Notes under the pieces: model-generated
What the model saw: the letters and a program-made list of their open reading frames with translations, nothing else
Database searches by the model: none
Told to the model about the DNA's origin: nothing
Part shown: positions 59,197 to 64,000 of the stretch, one piece after another
Position numbering within the stretch: position 1 is the stretch's first letter
How the letters are laid out: each line of letters begins with the position of its first letter
Made by a program: the position numbers and the translations under genes
From: Candidatus Schneideria nysicola
GTDB taxonomy: Bacteria > Pseudomonadota > Gammaproteobacteria > Enterobacterales > Enterobacteriaceae
Direction of reading: 5' to 3'
Length of the DNA: 64,000 bases
NCBI RefSeq assembly: GCF_019923565.1
Contig: NZ_CP074435.1
Location: 95,089 to 159,088, forward strand

Positions 59197-60669
59197 ATGA
59201 CACAGTTATATACCATAGTAAATTTTATTATATTAATAATATATTTTACATTAATAATGAATATTACAATAAAAATATTGACTAAACGTCATACAGTTCC
59301 TTCGACAACAGCTTGGTTATTAGGAATTTATATTGTACCCTTATTAGGTATAATTATTTATTTTTTATTTGGTGAGTATAAATTAGAGAAAGATCGTATC
59401 AAACGTAGCAAAAAAATATTTTTTTCAAGTCTTCAATGGATGAAATTATTAAAAGATCATTATAAATATGAATTCTCACAAGGAAGTAATGAAGCTGCCC
59501 ATTTATTATTTCAATTATGTAAAAATCGTCAAGGAATTGGGGCATTAAAAGGAAATCATACACGATTATTAGATAATAGTTCTCATATTATAGAATTATT
59601 AATTCAGGATATTAATGCTGCTAAAAAAAATATAGAGATGGTTTTTTATATTTGGCAAATAGGAGGATTAGTTAATAAAGTTGCAGAGGCACTTATGGAT
59701 GCGGCAAAAAGAGGGGTATGTTGTAGACTCATGCTTGATTCTGCAGGTAGTATAGACTTCTTTAGAAGTTTTTATCCAATTATAATGCGTCAATCAGGAA
59801 TTAATATAGTTGAAGCTTTACATCTCAATCTTTTTCAAATTTTTTTTCGTCGTATGGATTTACGTCAACATCGTAAAATGGTATTGATTGATAGTCATAT
59901 TTGTTATATAGGAAGCATGAATATGATTGATCCTTTTTTATTTAAAAGAAAATCTGGAGTTGGTCAATGGATTGACATGATGATACGAATAGAAGGTCCA
60001 GTAACCGCTGCAATGAGAATTATATATTCTCATGATTGGGCACTAGAAACTGGTGAATATATTTTTCCTCCTGTCATATCAGTTTCAAATATGCATCTTC
60101 CTATACCTATTAAAAATTCTGGAAGTATTATTCAGATAATTGCTTCTGGACCAGAATTTACCGATGGATTAATACATCAAGCTTTATTAATTGCTATTCA
60201 TACAGCACGCAAGAAATTAGTAATTACTACTCCTTATCTAGTACCTAGTGATGATTTACTCTATGCCATTTGTACAGCTGCACAAAGAGGGATAGAAGTA
60301 CATATTATTATACCAAAGAAGAATGATTCCGTATTAGTAAAATGGGCAAGTCGAGCCTTTTTCACTGAACTTTTATCTGCAGGAGTATTAATTCATCAAT
60401 TTGAGGGAGGACTATTACATACTAAAAGTATCTTAATAGATGGTCAATTAAGTCTAATTGGCACACTCAATTTGGATATGCGTAGCTTATGGCTTAATTT
60501 AGAAATTGCTGTAATAATTGATAATATTGATTTCAGTAATAATCTTTTCCAAGTACAACAAAATTATATTAAAAATTCTAAAATAATTAATCCTATAGAA
60601 TGGTCAAATAGACCATATTGGCAACGTATTTTTGAAGGAATATTTTATATGTTTAGTCCATTACTTTAA
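59197..60669 (+). CDS. cls: Cardiolipin synthase A
   Basis: Condenses phosphatidylglycerols to cardiolipin at the inner membrane. Two N-terminal membrane segments (about 5-25 and 38-58), then two HKD phospholipase-D motifs: H225-x-K227-x4-D232 ([11 protein letters not shown]) and H408-x-K410-x4-D415 ([11 protein letters not shown]). [21 protein letters not shown] and the closing MFSPLL match E. coli ClsA; 490 residues against 486. A second plus-strand frame overlapping its 5' end is only a shadow. Confidence 0.96.
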   Translation: MTQLYTIVNFIILIIYFTLIMNITIKILTKRHTVPSTTAWLLGIYIVPLLGIIIYFLFGEYKLEKDRIKRSKKIFFSSLQWMKLLKDHYKYEFSQGSNEAAHLLFQLCKNRQGIGALKGNHTRLLDNSSHIIELLIQDINAAKKNIEMVFYIWQIGGLVNKVAEALMDAAKRGVCCRLMLDSAGSIDFFRSFYPIIMRQSGINIVEALHLNLFQIFFRRMDLRQHRKMVLIDSHICYIGSMNMIDPFLFKRKSGVGQWIDMMIRIEGPVTAAMRIIYSHDWALETGEYIFPPVISVSNMHLPIPIKNSGSIIQIIASGPEFTDGLIHQALLIAIHTARKKLVITTPYLVPSDDLLYAICTAAQRGIEVHIIIPKKNDSVLVKWASRAFFTELLSAGVLIHQFEGGLLHTKSILIDGQLSLIGTLNLDMRSLWLNLEIAVIIDNIDFSNNLFQVQQNYIKNSKIINPIEWSNRPYWQRIFEGIFYMFSPLL

Positions 60670-60687
60670 TCAAATAAAAATTAATTT

Positions 60688-62034
60688 TTAATTTAGAAAT
60701 ATTTTTTCCAAAAAGTGAATATTAACACAACCTTTTTGAAAAATTTGATTATTGATTATTTGTAATTGTAATGGGATATTAGTTTCGACTCCTTCAATAA
60801 TAAGTTCGGTTAACGCATTTCTCATTCTAGAAATAGATAAATTTCTATCTTCTCCAAAACAAATTAATTTTCCAATCATCGAATCATAATAAGAGGATAT
60901 GGAGTATCCAGTATAAATGTGTGATTCCCAACGAACACCAAATCCACCTGGGACATGTAAACGAGTAATTTTTCCTGGATTACTAGGTAAAAGTGTTTTA
61001 GAATTTTCAGCATTAATACGACATTCAATTGCATGACCAGATATTGTTATATCTTTTTGTTTAAAAGAAAGAGATTGTCCGGAATGGATATATAATTGCT
61101 CCTTAATAATATCAATTCCAGTTATCATTTCAGTTACAGGGTGTTCAACTTGAATACGAGTATTCATTTCTATAAAGAAAAAATTTTCATTTTCATACAA
61201 AAATTCAAATGTTCCTACACCACAATAACCAATTTCAATACAAGCTTTTATACAAAAATCACTAATATAATCACGAAGATCATTATGAATATCCATGGCC
61301 GGTGCTTCTTCTATTAATTTTTGATGACGTCTTTGAACAGAACAATCTCTATCAAATAAAGAAACGGCATTACCTTGTCCATCTGCAATAATTTGTATTT
61401 CAATATGACGGGGATTCTTTAAATATTTTTCCATATAAATTAAACCATTCCCAAAATTTGATTTAGCTTCTGTATATACAAAAAGGATAGATGATTTTAA
61501 TTCTTTTTTATCATAGACTACTTTTAAAGCACGTCCTCCTCCTCCATGTGAAGCTTTAATAATAACTGGATATCCAATAGATTGAGCAATTTTAAAATTT
61601 TGTTCCATATTTTCTATATTGATTGGACCATTAGAACCAGGTAAACAAGGAATACCTATTTTTTTCATAAATTTTATTGCTGCAATTTTATCTCCCATTA
61701 AACGAATAATTTCTGATTTAGGACCAATAAAAATAAAGCCAGAATGTTCAACTTGTTCTGCAAAATCAGCATTTTCAGATAGGAAACCATATCCTGGATG
61801 AATAGCAATAGATCCGGTAATTTCTGCTGCTGAAATAATAGCTGGAATATTCAAATAACTTTTAAATGGAGAAGCAGGTCCAATACAAATCGTTTCATCT
61901 GCTAGTAATACATGTTTTAGATCTCTATCTATTGTAGAATGTATTGCTACAGTTTTAATTCCTAATTCTTTACATCCTCGAAGTATACGTAGAGCAATTT
62001 CACCACGATTCGCGATTACAACCTTATCTAACAT
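60688..62034 (-). CDS. accC: Biotin carboxylase subunit of acetyl-CoA carboxylase
   Basis: ATP-grasp enzyme that carboxylates biotin on AccB, starting fatty acid synthesis. [40 protein letters not shown], the glycine loop (SHGGGGRAL), [19 protein letters not shown] and [18 protein letters not shown] are intact. 448 residues (E. coli 449). Downstream of accB by 17 bases. The carboxyltransferase genes accA and accD are not in the window. Confidence 0.97.
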   Translation of the reverse strand: MLDKVVIANRGEIALRILRGCKELGIKTVAIHSTIDRDLKHVLLADETICIGPASPFKSYLNIPAIISAAEITGSIAIHPGYGFLSENADFAEQVEHSGFIFIGPKSEIIRLMGDKIAAIKFMKKIGIPCLPGSNGPINIENMEQNFKIAQSIGYPVIIKASHGGGGRALKVVYDKKELKSSILFVYTEAKSNFGNGLIYMEKYLKNPRHIEIQIIADGQGNAVSLFDRDCSVQRRHQKLIEEAPAMDIHNDLRDYISDFCIKACIEIGYCGVGTFEFLYENENFFFIEMNTRIQVEHPVTEMITGIDIIKEQLYIHSGQSLSFKQKDITISGHAIECRINAENSKTLLPSNPGKITRLHVPGGFGVRWESHIYTGYSISSYYDSMIGKLICFGEDRNLSISRMRNALTELIIEGVETNIPLQLQIINNQIFQKGCVNIHFLEKIFLN

Positions 62035-62051
62035 CTTTTTATAATCCCTTA

Positions 62052-62480
62052 TTATTCAATAATAATTAATGGTTCATCAAATTCAACAGGTTGTCCATTC
62101 TCTGGTAAAATGGCTTTGATAATACCATTTTTATCTGATTCAATTTGATTGATCATTTTCATTGCTTCAATAACACATAATATATCTCCTACTTTAACTT
62201 TTTTTCCTACTTCTACAAGAGGTTTAGAATCACATCCTAAAGAACGATAAAATATTCCAACTATTGGAGAACGAATGATATGTCTTTTTTCTTCTTTAGT
62301 TTCTGAATAATCTGGAAAAGATATTTTAGAAGATTCTTCTTTTTTTTCTTTCTTTTTTATATCATATTGTTGTACAGTATGACTAATACGTATTGATACT
62401 TTATTTCCAGTAATTTCTAATTCTGAAATACCAGATTCTTTGACTAATTTAATTAGTTTTTTAATTTTTCTAATATCCAT
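62052..62480 (-). CDS. accB: Biotin carboxyl carrier protein
   Basis: Carries biotin between carboxylase and carboxyltransferase. The N-terminus [13 protein letters not shown] matches E. coli from ATG 62480; an ATG five codons earlier is less likely. Biotinyl domain with [11 protein letters not shown] (biotin-lysine about K108). 142 residues against 156: the Ala/Pro-rich flexible linker of E. coli is replaced by a shorter Lys/Glu/Ser-rich one ([10 protein letters not shown]). Between aroQ and accC on the minus strand. Confidence 0.95.
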   Translation of the reverse strand: MDIRKIKKLIKLVKESGISELEITGNKVSIRISHTVQQYDIKKKEKKEESSKISFPDYSETKEEKRHIIRSPIVGIFYRSLGCDSKPLVEVGKKVKVGDILCVIEAMKMINQIESDKNGIIKAILPENGQPVEFDEPLIIIE

Positions 62481-62516
62481 TGGAAAATATTCCATATTTT
62501 ACTCTACGAATTCGAA

Positions 62517-62969
62517 TTAATTGAAAGAAGTTAATTGCTTAACAGCCGCTTGTAAAGCAAAAAGATAACCATCATATCCCAATCCACAAATAGTTCCGAC
62601 TGCAATATCTGAGAAATATGAATGATGACGATATTTTTCTCTTGCATATATATTAGAGAGATGAATTTCAATAAATGGAATATTTACAGCTAATAATGCA
62701 TCACGTAAAGCTATACTAGTATGGGTAAATGCTGCAGGATTAATTAAAATAAAATCTACCATATTAATTTTTGCTTGGTGAATATATTCAATTAAAATAT
62801 GTTCTGCATTAGACTGAATATGATTTAAGGTAATTTTCATTTTTTTAGCTAATTCATCTAAATTCATCTGGATTGTATTAAGATCAAGAGAACCATATTT
62901 CTCAATTTCACGAGTACCTAGTAAATTTAAATTGGGTCCATTAAGAATAGAAATTTGAAATTTATTCAT
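62517..62969 (-). CDS. aroQ: 3-dehydroquinate dehydratase, type II
   Basis: Dehydrates 3-dehydroquinate to 3-dehydroshikimate, the step after aroB. Type II signature: [12 protein letters not shown] with Arg20, catalytic Tyr25 in [17 protein letters not shown] and [17 protein letters not shown]. 150 residues, normal for the family. E. coli instead uses the unrelated type I enzyme AroD; an aroQ-accB-accC block is typical of Yersinia, Serratia and Sodalis-like relatives, which helps place the organism. Confidence 0.95.
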   Translation of the reverse strand: MNKFQISILNGPNLNLLGTREIEKYGSLDLNTIQMNLDELAKKMKITLNHIQSNAEHILIEYIHQAKINMVDFILINPAAFTHTSIALRDALLAVNIPFIEIHLSNIYAREKYRHHSYFSDIAVGTICGLGYDGYLFALQAAVKQLTSFN

Positions 62970-63056
62970 TAATTCTCTCCATGAAATATCAATATTTATT
63001 AAAATAAATTATTCTATATTATAAAATATAGATAGAAATATAATTTAAAAATATAT

Positions 63057-63075
63057 TCTTTCTTATGTAGAAAGA
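63057..63075 (+). repeat. 7-bp hairpin followed by a T-rich run
   Basis: TCTTTCT (63057-63063) and AGAAAGA (63069-63075) enclose a 5-base loop, followed on the plus strand by TTTTATTTTTT. The form is that of an intrinsic terminator, but the stem is almost all A-T and no plus-strand gene lies upstream, so the function is doubtful. Confidence 0.25.
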
Positions 63076-63459
63076 TTTTATTTTTTAATAATTTACTATA
63101 GCATTTATTAATACGCATGATATACTTATAGTAGTAATAACTATAGTTAATAAATTTAATTAATAATTATAATTATTAATATTTTTTATAAATGATTTAG
63201 AAATATCTTTATTGAAAGAGAAAATCATTCTTTATAAAAGAAAGAATCATTTCAAAATAATATTTTTACAAAAAAATAATTTATAATCATTATTATATAT
63301 ATTAGTTATTTTTATATTAGAAATATACTGATAATAAATTCAAAAATAAAAAAATATATCAATAAATAATATAAAGTAATTTTTGAATCAAAATCAAGAT
63401 ATATAAAATTCAGTATATACTCTTTACTAATGTATAATTAATAAAAAAATAGAATATTT

Positions 63460-63467
63460 CCCCATTC
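63460..63467 (+). promoter_or_regulatory. Sigma-32-like -10 element upstream of hslV
   Basis: CCCCATTC stands out as the only C-rich stretch in several hundred bases and matches the heat-shock -10 consensus CCCCATnT at seven of eight positions. hslVU is sigma-32 dependent in E. coli, and the site lies about 85 bases before the start. No CTTGAA-like -35 is found 12-17 bases upstream, so this is either a weakened promoter or chance. Confidence 0.3.
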
Positions 63468-63551
63468 TAGTTATTATAAAAAATTCAGTCTAATGAATGA
63501 TAAATATAAAAGATTAAATTTACTCTTTATCTTATTGAAAGGGGGTTGTAT

Positions 63552-64000
63552 TTGACTACTATTATAAGTGTACGCCGTAGTGGTTATGTTGTTATTGGTG
63601 GTGATGGACAAGCTACTTTAGGTAACACTGTTATGAAATGTAATGTACGAAAAGTTCGTCGTCTACATAATAGACAGGTTATTGCAGGATTTGCTGGAGG
63701 AACTGCTGATGCTTTTACACTTTTTGAATTATTTGAACAAAAATTAGAAGTACATCAAGGTCATTTAGCTAAATCTGCAGTTGAGTTAGCTAAAGATTGG
63801 CGTACTGATCGTATATTAAGACGACTAGAAGCTCTTTTAGCAGTAGCAGATGAAAATATTTCTCTTATTATTACTGGTAATGGAGATGTAGTAAGACCTG
63901 AAAATGATTTAATTGCTGTTGGTTCTGGTGGTCCATATGCTCAATCTGCTGCTCGTGCTCTACTAGAAAACACTGAATTTAGTGCAAAAGAGATTGTGAA
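63552..64000 (+). CDS. hslV: ATP-dependent protease peptidase subunit HslV (3' end outside window)
   Basis: Proteolytic core of the HslVU (ClpQY) protease. TTG start at 63552, seven bases after GGGGG, gives [13 protein letters not shown] with the N-terminal threonine nucleophile exposed after Met removal. [50 protein letters not shown] and [19 protein letters not shown] match E. coli HslV. About 149 of an expected 175 or so residues are visible. hslU would be expected just beyond the window. Confidence 0.96.
   Translation, partial: MTTIISVRRSGYVVIGGDGQATLGNTVMKCNVRKVRRLHNRQVIAGFAGGTADAFTLFELFEQKLEVHQGHLAKSAVELAKDWRTDRILRRLEALLAVADENISLIITGNGDVVRPENDLIAVGSGGPYAQSAARALLENTEFSAKEIV

Larger units (their letters stand above)
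62970..63551. other. 582-base AT-rich intergenic region between aroQ and hslV
   Basis: The only gap over 300 bases in the window. It is extremely AT-rich and holds no reading frame, tRNA or recognisable gene remnant. It should contain both divergent promoters. Visible structure: a TCTTTCT/AGAAAGA hairpin followed by TTTTATTTTTT (63057-63086), an ATTCTTT/AAAGAAT repeat (63227-63247), and an isolated CCCCATTC (63460-63467) that resembles a sigma-32 -10 element. The ribosome site AAAGGGGG precedes hslV. Confidence 0.6.

Noticed and set aside
62970..63551. A decayed gene or small RNA in the largest spacer
   Set aside because: No frame, conserved motif or convincing RNA fold could be read; only short A-T repeats and the possible promoter.

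Overview
The window looks like part of the chromosome of a reduced-genome gammaproteobacterium of Enterobacterales type, most likely an insect nutritional endosymbiont. The DNA is strongly AT-rich. Almost every protein aligns end to end with an enterobacterial housekeeping protein, intergenic space is small, and I see no insertion sequence, prophage, CRISPR array, toxin or pathogenicity gene. Short ancestral operon blocks that lie far apart in E. coli sit next to each other here, usually with one or two ancestral members missing. I cannot name the species. A Sodalis-allied symbiont in the style of Blochmannia or Baumannia would fit, but that is inference. I find about 60 protein genes, two cut by the window edges (gpt at the left, hslV at the right), three tRNA genes, and no obvious pseudogene.

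Layout. 1-10.7 kb (mostly minus strand): the gpt tail, asnS, mreDCB, trpS-rpe-aroB-aroK, kdsA-prmC-prfA. 10.9-13 kb: ispE-prs (plus), then tRNA-Arg and tRNA-Ser (minus). 13.1-19.4 kb: alaS-recA (minus), tilS (plus), waaC (minus). 19.6-29.4 kb: zapA-fau, glpD, tsaD, plsY, folB, uppP, metC, coaA, nadC, ycaR-kdsB. 29.5-49.1 kb: tRNA-Asn, then an almost complete division and cell wall cluster from rsmH to lpxC and secA, without mraZ, ddlB and secM. 49.1-64 kb: coaE, guaC, obgE, dnaN-gyrB (no dnaA or recF), rnt-grxD, rlmB-purA, cls, accC-accB-aroQ, an AT-rich 0.58 kb gap, and hslV.

How the genes fit together. Envelope building dominates: murC to murG, mraY, uppP, the fts genes and mreBCD for peptidoglycan and division; lpxC, kdsA, kdsB and waaC for lipid A, KDO and heptose core; accBC, plsY and cls for phospholipid; ispE for isoprenoid carrier. 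Provisioning and cofactor genes include three shikimate steps (aroB, aroQ, aroK), metC, folB and fau, nadC, and coaA and coaE. Prs, purA, guaC and gpt supply and interconvert purines.

The most unusual observations are changes in otherwise invariant motifs of intact essential genes. ObgE has lost the Walker A lysine (GKS to GRS), the glycine of its DxPG motif and its acidic tail. Prs has a glycine to glutamate change in the ribose-5-phosphate loop. MurE has DNSR where DNPR is expected. Release factor 1 has a PDT recognition tripeptide and an altered GTGGDE block. SecA lacks its C-terminal zinc/SecB-binding tail. All three tRNA genes lack an encoded CCA end. I did not find an obvious novel multigene system.
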